This document shows positions 1-7,154 of a stretch of 34,890 bases of DNA, in pieces (within the stretch, counting starts at the first letter, position 1; each line of letters begins with the position of its first letter). This DNA comes from Roseicella aerolata (lineage in GTDB: Bacteria > Pseudomonadota > Alphaproteobacteria > Acetobacterales > Acetobacteraceae). The position numbers were made by a program, and so were the translations under genes. Below the pieces are notes generated by a model. That model ran no database searches. It had not been told where the DNA came from and saw only the letters and a program-made list of their open reading frames with translations. The DNA is taken from assembly GCF_020523605.1 (NCBI RefSeq), contig NZ_JAJAQI010000052.1:1-34890 (forward strand), in the 5' to 3' direction.

Positions 1-119
1 GAACCAGTTGCCGAAGGTCATCCAGGGTGTCAGGTTCCGCAATGGCGTCGAGGTCAAGGAGACGCCAGCACAGACCGCCGCCTGATCGGCTGGCCGTCAC
101 CCAGTTTCCCGCGTAGCTC
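1..119 (+). mobile_element. Right end of an IS256-family insertion sequence
   Basis: This is the 3' end of a transposase gene plus about 34 bases of non-coding end. The last bases before the methyltransferase homology (about 95-118, ending TAGCTC) look like an IS256-type terminal inverted repeat, which usually lies just after the transposase stop. The exact boundary is inferred from where methyltransferase-like sequence resumes (about 119-122). The left end and target duplication are outside the window, so the end cannot be confirmed. Confidence 0.6.
2..85 (+). CDS. IS256-family transposase, C-terminal fragment (runs off the left edge)
   Basis: Only the last 27 residues are present, beginning NQLPKVIQGVRFRNGVEV and ending in TGA at 83-85. 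From memory of the family, the pattern QLPKVI-x-GV-x-F-x-x-G-x-E is the typical extreme C-terminus of alphaproteobacterial IS256 (Mutator-type) DDE transposases. The catalytic part is outside the window. The stop codon is in frame with the downstream methyltransferase fragment, so it blocks any transposase-methyltransferase fusion. Confidence 0.65.
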   Translation, partial: NQLPKVIQGVRFRNGVEVKETPAQTAA

Positions 120-121
120 AG

Positions 122-1651
122 GTGGAGGACTGGCCGGCGCAGATCGCCCAGGTGGCGCTGTGGCTGACCGACCACCAGATGAACATGGAGTTGTCCGAGG
201 AATTCGGCACGCTGCGCATGCGCCTGCCGCTGACCACGGCGCCGAACATCCTGCCCGGCAATGCGCTGCGGGAGGACTGGGCGGGTTTCGTGAAGCCGGG
301 GCCGGATGTGTATTGCGTGGGGAACCCGCCCTTCATCGGCCACCAGTACCGCAGCGCGGAACAACAGGCCGACATGCACCGGGTCTGGGGCCGGGAGGGC
401 AAGGTCAACCGGCTGGACTACGTGACTTGCTGGTACCGCAAGGCGGTGGACTGGATGGTCGCCGACCCGCGCGCGGAGTCCTGTTTCGTCTCCACCAACT
501 CGATCACCCAGGGCGAGCAGGTGGGGACGCTCTGGGGCGAGTTGCTGCCGCGTGGCCTGCGCATCCGCTTCGCGCACCGCACCTTCCAATGGACCAGCGA
601 GGCGCGCGGCCGGGCGGCGGTGCATTGCGTCATCATCGGCTTCCTGCTGCGGGAGCCGGCGCGCCGGGTGCTGTACGACTACATCGACATCCGTGGTGAG
701 CCGCAGGCGGTGGCGGCGGAGAACATCAATCCGTATTTGCTCGACGCGCCGGATGTGCTGCTGCCGTCGCGGACCAGGCCGCCGCCGGGAATGCCGCGTA
801 TCCTGCAAGGGAGCAAACCGGTGGATGGTGGCCACCTCATCCTCACCGACGAGGAAAGAACCGCCCTGATTGCAGCGGAGCCGGCGGCGACGGCCTGGAT
901 CAGGCCGTTCCTCGGCAGTTCCGAGCTTATCAACGGCACGAAGCGCTTCTGCCTTTGGCTACGTGGCATTCCACCACAGGCGCTTCGTGGCATGCCGCTC
1001 GTCGCCGAACGTGTGCGCAAGGTGCGCGAGGTCAGGCTGAAGAGCCCGACGCTTGAATTCCGGAAATCCGCGGAAGTGCCAACCCTGTTTACGCAGGACC
1101 GACAGCCTGCCGGCGAATACATCGCGGTTCCCGAAGTGTCTTCGGAGAACCGCCGCTTCATCCCGATGGCATTCCTGCAGGCTGAAACGGTGGCCAGCAA
1201 CCTACTACTGACTATCGAAGGTGGTACCTACTACCACTTTGGCGTGCTGACCAGCACCATGCATATGGATTGGATGCGTGCTGTTGCTGGGCGATTGGAG
1301 AGCCGCTACCGATACGCCCCGTCCGTCTACAACACCTTCCCCTGGCCCGACCCCACCCCCGCCCAGCGCGCAGCCATCGAGGCCACCGCCCAGGCCATCC
1401 TCGATGCCCGCGCCAACCACCCCGGCGCGACGCTGGCCGATCTCTACGACCCCATCGCCATGCCACCCGACCTCGCCGCGGCGCACGCCGCCAACGACCG
1501 CGCGGTGGATGCCGCCTATGGCCAGCCGCGCGGCTGGCCGACCGAGGCGGCGCGCCTCGCCTTCCTCTTCGCCCGCTACCAGGGCCAGGCCGCGCCGCTG
1601 GATGCCGCCCCGCCCCGCCGCCCCGCCGCCCGCCGCCGCCGTGCCGCCTGA
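122..1651 (+). pseudogene. 5'-truncated MmeI-like type IIL restriction-modification DNA methyltransferase
   Basis: The 509 codons match the C-terminal half of the MmeI family, large single-chain enzymes that combine an N-terminal nuclease, a helical spacer, an adenine methyltransferase and a target-recognition domain. The opening segment fits the family block before the catalytic loop. Motif IV (NPPF) is at residues 68-71. The end, with YRYAPSVYNTFPWPDP and an LYDP-x-x-MP block, is typical of the family C-terminus. The nuclease domain, spacer and SAM-binding motif I are absent, because homology begins at the junction with the IS256 end. The GTG at 122 is only the first usable codon; the open frame goes back to the transposase stop at 83-85. 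A protein made from it would lack a complete SAM pocket and nuclease, so it is probably a remnant. An intact 5' part could lie beyond the IS. Confidence 0.75.
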
Positions 1652-1735
1652 GCCTGCCAACCCACACCGGTCCGGGCCATTGGCCGCATGCGCCCAACCC
1701 GGCCTGGTGGGTGGGTTGGCGGCACTGCCGCCGAC

Positions 1736-1754
1736 GGGAGGGCAAAGCCCTCCC
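1736..1754 (+). terminator. Possible hairpin after the methyltransferase remnant
   Basis: There are perfect 8-bp arms (1736-1743 and 1747-1754, GGGAGGGC/GCCCTCCC) with an AAA loop. A weaker 9-bp inverted repeat (1656-1664 and 1712-1720) lies just upstream. No T-tract follows, so terminator activity is uncertain. Confidence 0.3.
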
Positions 1755-1795
1755 CGGCACTGAACCGCGGCAGAGCGGCTGCGTTGCCGCCCGCG

Positions 1796-2326
1796 ATGCC
1801 GCGTCCCCATCCCTCCCCGTTGCGCCTGCGCGCGGCGTTCCCGGCCCTGCTGCTGCTTCTCCCCGGCTGCCAGGCGCTGCTCACCGAAACCACCTCGACG
1901 CTCGCCGGCATCGGCGGCGCCAGCATCTCCGACGCGGTCGGCGCCGATGCGGCGATAACCACCGGCATCGGCCTCGGGGTGCAGGCGCTCGGCCGCGCCG
2001 GGCTGCAATATGCGCAGCGCAAGACGCACCAGGCGGCGCAGGACCACATCGCCGCCACGGCCGGGCCGCTGCCGGTGGGCGGCACCGCCGCCTGGGCGAC
2101 CAGCCACACCATCCCGGTCGAGCCGAACGAGCGCGGCCAGGTCGCGGTCAGCCGCACCATCAGCAGCGGCCCGCTGGAGTGCAAGGAGATCGTCTTCTCC
2201 GTCGAGAACGGCAGCGGGGAGGCGCTGCGGCGCGCCTTCTACCTCGCGGCCATCTGCCGCGACGGGGAGCGCTGGAAATGGGCCTCGGCCGAGCCGGCGA
2301 CCGAGCGCTGGGGATCCCTGCAGTGA
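1796..2326 (+). CDS. Putative lipoprotein, first of a tandem paralogous pair
   Basis: 176 residues from the ATG at 1796, chosen because it places a short basic N-region and hydrophobic stretch directly before a lipobox (LLPGC, lipid Cys25). An in-frame upstream ATG (1688) would add a Pro/Gly-rich leader that spoils the signal. After the lipobox comes a Gly/Ala-rich segment (about 36-70), then a C-terminal module with C129 and C154 and the ending ERWGSLQ. The next gene has the same layout, including an identical 25-residue cysteine spacing. The layout (glycine-rich helix, then a C-R/K-E...C-R-D...W module) loosely recalls bacterial 17-kDa surface antigens, but this is an impression only. The TGA overlaps the GTG of the next gene (GTGA), indicating coupled translation. 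Probable location: lipid-anchored in the envelope, periplasmic side. Confidence 0.7.
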   Translation: MPRPHPSPLRLRAAFPALLLLLPGCQALLTETTSTLAGIGGASISDAVGADAAITTGIGLGVQALGRAGLQYAQRKTHQAAQDHIAATAGPLPVGGTAAWATSHTIPVEPNERGQVAVSRTISSGPLECKEIVFSVENGSGEALRRAFYLAAICRDGERWKWASAEPATERWGSLQ

Positions 2327-2808
2327 GGCTTCCGGTGCTGGCGCTCGCGCTCGGGATGCTCGGGGGGTGTTCCTCCTTCGGTGACCTGGTCGGCGCCGCG
2401 AGCGGCACGGTGGCGGCGGTGGGCTCGGGCAATCCGGCGGTCGGCGTCGCTGTGGGTGTCGGCACGCGGGCGGTGGCCGATTGGGGCTTCCGCCGCGTGA
2501 CCCGTCGCTGGCACCGCACGGAGCAGGAAGCCGTGGCCGAGGTCGCCGGCGCGGCGCCGGTGGGCGAGGCACGGCCCTGGCAGGTGCGCCGCAGCCTCCC
2601 CTTCGGCGACAAGGGCGGCGAGGTGCGGGTGCTGCGCGAAGTCGCCACGCCGCTCGCCGAGTGCCGGGAGGTCGCCTTCTCGGTCGAGAGCGGCAAGGCG
2701 GCGGAGGCCCGGCAGGAGTGGTTCGTCACCAGCCTCTGCCGCGACGCCACCGGCTGGCGCTGGGCCGCGGCGGAGCCGGCGACCGAGCGCTGGGGCAGCC
2801 TGCAGTAG
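2323..2808 (+). CDS. Putative lipoprotein, second of a tandem paralogous pair
   Basis: 161 residues from a GTG at 2323 that overlaps the stop of the preceding gene. The start is set by the resulting signal sequence MRLPVLALALGMLGGC (lipobox LGGC, Cys16). The frame is open far upstream (to 1270), but that part is antisense-like composition without a signal. A Gly/Val-rich segment (about 22-50) precedes the shared C-terminal module: C114 and C139, CREVAFSVESG, then WRWAAAEPATERWGSLQ. The last 15 codons are nearly identical to those of the upstream gene at DNA level, evidence of tandem duplication. The function is unknown. The equal cysteine spacing in both copies suggests a structural disulfide (inference). 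Confidence 0.7.
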   Translation: MRLPVLALALGMLGGCSSFGDLVGAASGTVAAVGSGNPAVGVAVGVGTRAVADWGFRRVTRRWHRTEQEAVAEVAGAAPVGEARPWQVRRSLPFGDKGGEVRVLREVATPLAECREVAFSVESGKAAEARQEWFVTSLCRDATGWRWAAAEPATERWGSLQ

Positions 2809-2810
2809 AT

Positions 2811-2878
2811 CGGGCGGCGGGCCTTCCCGCGGGCCGGCCTCGCGCCCTGGCGCGGCCGCTGCCACAGCCCGCCGCCCG
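2811..2878. terminator. Long inverted repeat between convergent genes
   Basis: Perfect 12-bp arms at 2811-2822 and 2867-2878 (CGGGCGGCGGGC and its complement) enclose 44 bases that are themselves rich in GC palindromes. It starts two bases after the plus-strand lipoprotein stop and ends just before the stop of the minus-strand SH3 gene. A bidirectional terminator is likely from position; no T-tract is visible. Confidence 0.5.
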
Positions 2879-2881
2879 CCC

Positions 2882-3637
2882 TCAACGCTCCAGCATCGAG
2901 CCGTGCACCCAGCCGAAGGGCTGGTCCTCTCCCACCTCCAGCCAGCCGCCCGGCGCCTCCCCGAAGACCCGAAGCTGGGAGGCCCGCGGGAGGATGCGCA
3001 CCACCGGCCCGCCGCCGCCCGGCTGGGCGCGGATATTGACCGGATGCGCCGGGGTGGTGGTGACGATCCGGCCGCCCGCCGCCGGGGGCGCGGCCGGCAT
3101 GGGGGCCGGGGGCGGGGCCGCGGGCATGGGCGCCGGGCCGGGACCTGCCGGCGGTACGGCGGGCGCGGGCGCGGGCGCGGCCGGCCGTGCCAGCCCGGCT
3201 TCCAGCGGCAAGGGCGGCAAGGCGCGCGGCGCCTGCGGGCGGGTGGTGGCGGGGCCGCCGCCCTCGAAGCAGCGGTCCAGCATCTCGATGAAGACCCGCG
3301 TGGCCTCGGCATTCGAGGCACCGAGGGTGAGGTCCGTGCGGGCCGGCTGGCCTTCCTTCAGCGTCACCACCGCAACCCAGGGGATAAAGGGGTCGACCGC
3401 CGCGCCGGTCGGGTTCACCTGACCGCAGACCGCCAGGCTGTCCGGCAATTGCTGGCGGTGCACCTGCACCGCGCGCAGTTGCATCTCGCCCGTCATGCGC
3501 AGCCGGGCGCGCACCTGCTCCTCGGCGGCCTGGCGGGCTGCGGCGAAGCCGACGGGCGGCGCCTCGGTCTGCGGCGGGGCCTTCGGCGGATCGTCACAGG
3601 CCGCCAGCGCCAGCAGTGCCACCATCGCCTTGCGCAT
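2882..3637 (-). CDS. SH3-domain lipoprotein
   Basis: 251 residues from the ATG at 3637, which has a good Shine-Dalgarno (AGGGAG) and yields a short lipoprotein signal with LAAC and Cys14. The open frame extends to 3757 without a signal, so the shorter form is preferred. Residues of about 30-140 form an unrecognised globular part with a second cysteine pair (VCGQVNPTG and DRCFEGG). Next is a Pro/Ala/Met low-complexity linker in which APMPAAPP occurs twice, then a C-terminal bacterial SH3-like (SH3b) module of about 60 residues with VNIRAQPG, a GWLEVG strand and a final GWVHGSMLER. SH3b domains commonly bind peptidoglycan or peptides. It lies 112 bases downstream of the tadE-like genes on the same strand and might be cotranscribed with them, but a role in the pilus is not shown. 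Confidence 0.75.
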   Translation of the reverse strand: MRKAMVALLALAACDDPPKAPPQTEAPPVGFAAARQAAEEQVRARLRMTGEMQLRAVQVHRQQLPDSLAVCGQVNPTGAAVDPFIPWVAVVTLKEGQPARTDLTLGASNAEATRVFIEMLDRCFEGGGPATTRPQAPRALPPLPLEAGLARPAAPAPAPAVPPAGPGPAPMPAAPPPAPMPAAPPAAGGRIVTTTPAHPVNIRAQPGGGGPVVRILPRASQLRVFGEAPGGWLEVGEDQPFGWVHGSMLER

Positions 3638-3749
3638 CACGACTCCCTTTCCCGGAAAAGCCGGCGCTGTTGCCATGGGCGGTGCCTGCCGGTCCAGGGC
3701 CCTCCCATCGCCCCCGCCGCCATGGCGCGGGCCGCCCGCCGCCGGATCG

Positions 3750-4193
3750 TCAGGCACCGGGGAAGGAGTACTGCGTGGACTCCGAGAGCGGCCTCACCCA
3801 GCCCCGCATGAAGGGATTGGCGAAGGTGAAGGGATGGCTCCCGCGCACCGAGATCGTCACCTGGCTGCTGGCGCGCACGCGCTGCACGCAGATCGTCAGT
3901 TCAGCGGTGTTGATCATCGGGGTGCGCGCGGCGAAGCGGGTCTTCGGCGTCGCGCAGTCCTCGGCGCCGTTGCCGAGGGCGGTATCCACGACCGCGCCGC
4001 GGGCCACCTCGCCCACGAGCGTGCGGAGCGATTGCGCCATGACGTAATAGCGGCCAAGCTCCATGGTGCAAAGAAGCACCGCGAAGAGGGCGAGCGCGCA
4101 GAAGGCCCATTCCACCGCGGTGCTGCCGGATCGGTCGCGCCAGGTGCAGCGGAGACCGGGCAGGAGGGAGCCGCCTGTCCATCGCATGGCCAT
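3750..4193 (-). CDS. TadE/TadF-like pseudopilin, Tad pilus
   Basis: 147 residues. The ATG at 4193 is two bases after the stop of the upstream tadE; a second ATG two codons later would also serve. After a basic stretch (RDRSGSTAVEWAFC) comes the TadE-type segment with Glu28 and a hydrophobic helix at about 29-45, followed by ELGRYYVMAQSLRTLVGEVARG and a soluble C-terminus with one cysteine pair. TadE/TadF proteins are minor pseudopilins processed by the prepilin peptidase TadV and needed for Tad pilus assembly. It is the third gene of the minus-strand trio, opposite to the main tad operon. It could equally be named TadE or TadF; the family assignment is firm, the paralogue is not. Confidence 0.8.
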   Translation of the reverse strand: MAMRWTGGSLLPGLRCTWRDRSGSTAVEWAFCALALFAVLLCTMELGRYYVMAQSLRTLVGEVARGAVVDTALGNGAEDCATPKTRFAARTPMINTAELTICVQRVRASSQVTISVRGSHPFTFANPFMRGWVRPLSESTQYSFPGA

Positions 4194-4195
4194 GG

Positions 4196-4612
4196 CTAGG
4201 ACACCCGGATCGTCACATTGCCCCGCAGGGTCGTGACGCGAAGGAAGAAGGCCGCGGTGAAGGGGCGGGTGACGCCGACGGTGAGAAGCTGCTCGCAGCC
4301 CGTGGTGCAGGCCCCGGGCGAGGCGCATTCGCAGGTCAGGCCGATCTGCGCGTTCCAGTCGCTCCAGCCCGACAGCGCCGCGCCGATGCGGGCGCTGATG
4401 CCGGCGGTGTCGTCCGGGTAGACCAGGCCGTATTGCGCGCCGGCGCGGGCCGCGGTTTCCAGCCGGATGCTCTGGTCGATGGCGCGGCCGAAATCGATGA
4501 CCGCCATCAGCAGCAGGATCAGAACCGGTGCCGCGATGGCGAATTCCAGCGCCGCCACGCCGTGCCGCTGCCGCAGGAGGCGCGGCAGCCGGTGGAGGAG
4601 GGTTTGCAGCAT
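4196..4612 (-). CDS. tadE: TadE-family pseudopilin, Tad pilus
   Basis: 138 residues from the ATG at 4612, seven bases after the tadG-like stop, with a GGTGGAG ribosome site in the 3' end of that gene. The open frame continues to 4771 inside the upstream gene and was rejected. The signature is RHGVAALEFAIAAPVLILLL: Gly18 before the predicted prepilin cleavage, Glu23 five residues on, and a membrane helix at about 24-41, then DFGRAIDQSIRLETAARAGAQYG. The soluble domain has a cysteine cluster (CECASPGACTTGC) that probably forms disulfides in the periplasm. It is processed and assembled with the Flp pilin machinery encoded to the right. Confidence 0.85.
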   Translation of the reverse strand: MLQTLLHRLPRLLRQRHGVAALEFAIAAPVLILLLMAVIDFGRAIDQSIRLETAARAGAQYGLVYPDDTAGISARIGAALSGWSDWNAQIGLTCECASPGACTTGCEQLLTVGVTRPFTAAFFLRVTTLRGNVTIRVS

Positions 4613-4619
4613 GCGCCGG

Positions 4620-6035
4620 CTACTCCACCAGCCGGACGATCTGCACCTGCGGGATGCTGGTGCCGTAGCGGCTGCAGCCCGAGAGATCGAAGCCCGCCGT
4701 GCCCTGCAGTTGCAGCGATCCGGTGATGAACACCGTGCAGTCGGAGATCGGGGTGTTCGCGGCGGCCGCATTCCCGTTCAGGGTCATGGCCGAGGCCGGG
4801 GCGACCACGGCACCCGCCAGGCTGGTGGTGCTGTTGGCGGTGATGGAGATGTCGCCACCACCCGGCGCGTAGAGCACGACGCCGTTCAGGTTCGGATTCA
4901 CATTGTTGGTGCGTGGCGCGTTGAGTCGGATATCGCCCTTCAGGTCCACCGTGCCCGGCGTCCAGCGGCTGCCCTGGGTGCGCCCGACCATGACGAGCGT
5001 CACGCCCCTGCCCGTCGTGGGGTCGCAGCCGGTGCAGGTAATGCTGGTGCCGGGATTGCTGTTGAGCTGGCCCTGGATGAAGTAGGTGCCGGGCGTCAGC
5101 ACGATCTTCGCACCGCTGGAGGTGAGCGAGGTGCTGCAGAAGGGGGTCGTGCTCGATGCCCCGTTCAGGATGTCGGGCCCGCTGCGCGTCTCCTTGAACG
5201 CATTGCAGGTCGAGGACGCGGCGAGGCTGGCGAGCTGGCTGTTCGTCTGCGGCGTGTAGTTGTCGAGCGCGGCATAGGGATTCGCGATCGGCTTCTGGAA
5301 GAAGGCCGGCTGCGGCCCGGTGAGCTGCAGCTTGCCGCTTTCCAGCGCCGGGACGAAGGAGGTGCTGCCGCCGGTCGAGACCAGCGACCAGGCATTGGCC
5401 GAGAAGGAGCTGCCGCCCTGGGACTGGCCGGAGCCGAACTGGAAGCCGTTGCCGGCGGCGTTGGAGGTCAAGGCACAGCTCGGGGCCGAGATGACGCTGT
5501 TGCCGCCGAAGCTCATGGCGCCGTTCATGGTCATCGCGCAGGCCCCGCCGCCTGGCGGTGACAGCGCCTCCGCTTCCGCGAAGGCGCGCACCACCTTCGG
5601 CGTATCCAGCACCACGCGGGCCAGCATCAGCGGCTGGGGCTGGCTGATCTCGACACGCATGCGCGGCGCCGCGCCCGCCACCTGGGTGATGGCGACGGTG
5701 GCCTGGTTGACGCCATGCGAGAATCCGTTGAGGCCGGCGACGGTCTGGCCCGCCGTCGTTGCGCTGCCGCTGCTCCGGCTGTCGGCCAGCACGCGGACGG
5801 CGCCGAGAGCGGCGGCATCGGCCGCGTTCTGTGCGTTCCGCCGCGCGAGGTACCAGCTGCCGGCATCGGTGGCCAGGGCGGCCATCCCGACCAGCGAACT
5901 GCCGGCGATGGCCACTACCACCGCGACCGCGCCGCGCCGGTCCCGAAGGCAGGCCGCCGCGCGTCCCGATCGGGCGGGCAGGGGCATGTTGCAGGTCCGG
6001 CGATGGTGGATCGCCGTTTTGGCGAATACTCTCAT
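4620..6035 (-). CDS. tadG: TadG-like Tad pilus assembly protein
   Basis: 471 residues. The N-terminal region (about 33-80) is the TadE/TadG-type anchor: RDRRGAVAVVVAIAGSSLVG, a membrane helix to about 56, then DAGSWYLARRNAQNAADAAALGA, the hallmark of TadG/Flp-assembly proteins. The rest is a long Ser/Thr/Asn/Gly-rich extracytoplasmic domain with short beta-like repeats and no von Willebrand MIDAS motif that I can see. The ATG at 6035 is preceded by GGAAACGGAA; an alternative ATG at 5987 (MPLPARSG) would remove 16 residues but lacks a ribosome site. It is first in the minus-strand trio and divergent from the Flp pilin gene. TadG proteins are inner-membrane/periplasmic factors thought to help anchor or assemble the pilus. 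Confidence 0.75.
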   Translation of the reverse strand: MRVFAKTAIHHRRTCNMPLPARSGRAAACLRDRRGAVAVVVAIAGSSLVGMAALATDAGSWYLARRNAQNAADAAALGAVRVLADSRSSGSATTAGQTVAGLNGFSHGVNQATVAITQVAGAAPRMRVEISQPQPLMLARVVLDTPKVVRAFAEAEALSPPGGGACAMTMNGAMSFGGNSVISAPSCALTSNAAGNGFQFGSGQSQGGSSFSANAWSLVSTGGSTSFVPALESGKLQLTGPQPAFFQKPIANPYAALDNYTPQTNSQLASLAASSTCNAFKETRSGPDILNGASSTTPFCSTSLTSSGAKIVLTPGTYFIQGQLNSNPGTSITCTGCDPTTGRGVTLVMVGRTQGSRWTPGTVDLKGDIRLNAPRTNNVNPNLNGVVLYAPGGGDISITANSTTSLAGAVVAPASAMTLNGNAAAANTPISDCTVFITGSLQLQGTAGFDLSGCSRYGTSIPQVQIVRLVE

Positions 6036-6376
6036 TTCCGTTTCCCGTTATTGGCAAGATTTCCGGCATACTATCCGAGCTGACGGATGCGCCGGGGTCA
6101 CTCGCCCGAGATCGCAACAAAATGGGAAAACCGGTGGTTTATTATAGACTTCCCTGTGGAATTTCTACTTTCAGGCGAAAACAGCCCCGCGAAAGCTCGC
6201 GATAAACCAATGGAGAGAATGTCTCCCTCATGCAAACGCAAATTCTGGTTCGTAACCCGCCTCGTTAACGTTTCGGCAGGGCACAGCGCCACAGGCGGCT
6301 GGAACCTGGCGAGACCCGCGCGGGCCAATACCGGCCGGCGGCCATCGTCTCAACCAGAAGACGGAGATAGGACAAG
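6036..6376. promoter_or_regulatory. Divergent regulatory region between tadG-like and flp
   Basis: 341 bases without a gene. Positions 6115-6250 are strikingly AT-rich for this genome. On the minus strand there is a perfect TATAAT (forward ATTATA at 6141-6146) about 100 bases before the tadG-like start, but no good -35 at 16-18 bp. The same bases read TATTAT forward. Two small inverted repeats lie on the pilin side: CGCGA-AAGC-TCGCG (6188-6201) and GGAGA-GAATG-TCTCC (6212-6226). There is also a GTTAAC palindrome at 6264-6269. It is the likely control point for both pilus operons. Confidence 0.5.
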
Positions 6377-6553
6377 ATGTTCGACACTCTGAAGACGCTG
6401 AAGGTCCTGGTGCAGGGCACGCTGAAGAACCGTGACGGCGTCACTGCCCTCGAATACGCGATCATCGCGGGCGTTGCCGCCGTCAGCCTGCTGGCGGGTT
6501 TCCAGGCTCTCTATAGCTCCGTCGATGGCAAGCTGAGCGGCCTCACCTTCTGA
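6377..6553 (+). CDS. flp: Flp-type major pilin
   Basis: 58 residues, start ATG at 6377 with GGAGATAGGA upstream. The sequence has the Flp hallmark: a basic leader ending in RDG (Gly21), then VTALEYAIIAGVAAV with Glu26 at +5 and Tyr27 at +6 after the predicted cleavage, and a hydrophobic helix running to about residue 44. The mature pilin would be about 37 residues. Pre-Flp is cleaved by the TadV/CpaA peptidase encoded next and polymerised by CpaF/TadB/TadC. The gene stands alone between a regulatory region and a strong terminator, an arrangement that allows pilin to be made in excess over the assembly proteins. Confidence 0.92.
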   Translation: MFDTLKTLKVLVQGTLKNRDGVTALEYAIIAGVAAVSLLAGFQALYSSVDGKLSGLTF

Positions 6554-6561
6554 AGCACCAA

Positions 6562-6596
6562 CGGGCGCGGCGCTTCCATCGCCGCGCCCGCTTTTT
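6562..6596 (+). terminator. Rho-independent terminator after the flp pilin gene
   Basis: A perfect 11-bp GC stem (6562-6572 CGGGCGCGGCG with 6580-6590) has a 7-base loop and is followed by CTTTTT (6591-6596). It starts 8 bases after the pilin stop. This is the clearest intrinsic terminator in the window; read-through would feed tadV and the rest of the operon. Confidence 0.9.
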
Positions 6597-6644
6597 CTGC
6601 GTCCCGGTCTTTTCCCGACTATCCCACATCGCGCAGGGTGACCC

Positions 6645-7151
6645 ATGGCGGGCTTGCTCGCGACCCTCACACTCGTCCCGCTCGCCGTCGCCGCATGGCG
6701 CGACGTCGCGGCCCGCCTCATCCCGGACCAGGCGACTCTCTGCATCGCGGCGCTCGGCATCGGCCTTCGCGCCGCCGAGGGCCTGGATGCGCTCCTCGCC
6801 TCGCTCGCCACCGCCGCTGCGCTGTTCCTCCTGCTCGCCTGGGCGCATGCCCGCGGCGCGATCGGCGGCGGCGACGTCAAGCTGGCCGCGGCCATCGCGC
6901 TTGGCCTCCCGCCGCTCGCCACTGGCCATTTCCTGATCCTCACCGCGCTGGCCGGCGGCGTGCTGGCGGCCGGCTACCTGCTCGGCGCCGCGCTGCTGCC
7001 GCGGCCCGCCCCGCTGCGGCCCTCGGCCGGCCTGCTCCGGCGCATCCTCGCGGTCGAGCACCGCCGGGTGCGCCGCAAGGGCCCCCTGCCCTACGGCGTC
7101 GCCATCGCGATCGGCGCCGCCTTCGTCCATCTCCAGCCGCTGGGAGGTTGA
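6645..7151 (+). CDS. cpaA: Prepilin peptidase of the Tad system (TadV/CpaA)
   Basis: 168 residues, the usual size for the minimal TadV/CpaA type, which lacks the methyltransferase domain of PilD. The two catalytic aspartates of this GxGD membrane protease are visible: Asp20 in WRDVAARLIPD and Asp77 in IGGGDVKLAAA. Hydrophobic segments at about 3-17, 50-67, 78-92 and 94-116 fit a polytopic inner-membrane protein. It cleaves the Flp and TadE/TadF leaders at the cytoplasmic face. It is the first gene of the assembly operon; the cpaB start is 3 bases after its stop. Confidence 0.9.
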   Translation: MAGLLATLTLVPLAVAAWRDVAARLIPDQATLCIAALGIGLRAAEGLDALLASLATAAALFLLLAWAHARGAIGGGDVKLAAAIALGLPPLATGHFLILTALAGGVLAAGYLLGAALLPRPAPLRPSAGLLRRILAVEHRRVRRKGPLPYGVAIAIGAAFVHLQPLGG

Positions 7152-7154
7152 GCC

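Noticed and set aside
1270-2322. Upstream in-frame extension of the second lipoprotein
   Set aside because: It overlaps the methyltransferase remnant and the first lipoprotein in another frame, and would bury the lipobox at residue 367.
4620-6035. TadG with a von Willebrand (MIDAS) domain
   Set aside because: No DxSxS motif is present; the C-terminal part is a Ser/Thr/Asn/Gly-rich domain without that fold signature.
6251-6270. Possible CtrA box (GTAA...TTAAC) upstream of flp
   Set aside because: The spacer between the half-sites is 9 bases, not the required 7, and the first half is GTAA, not TTAA.
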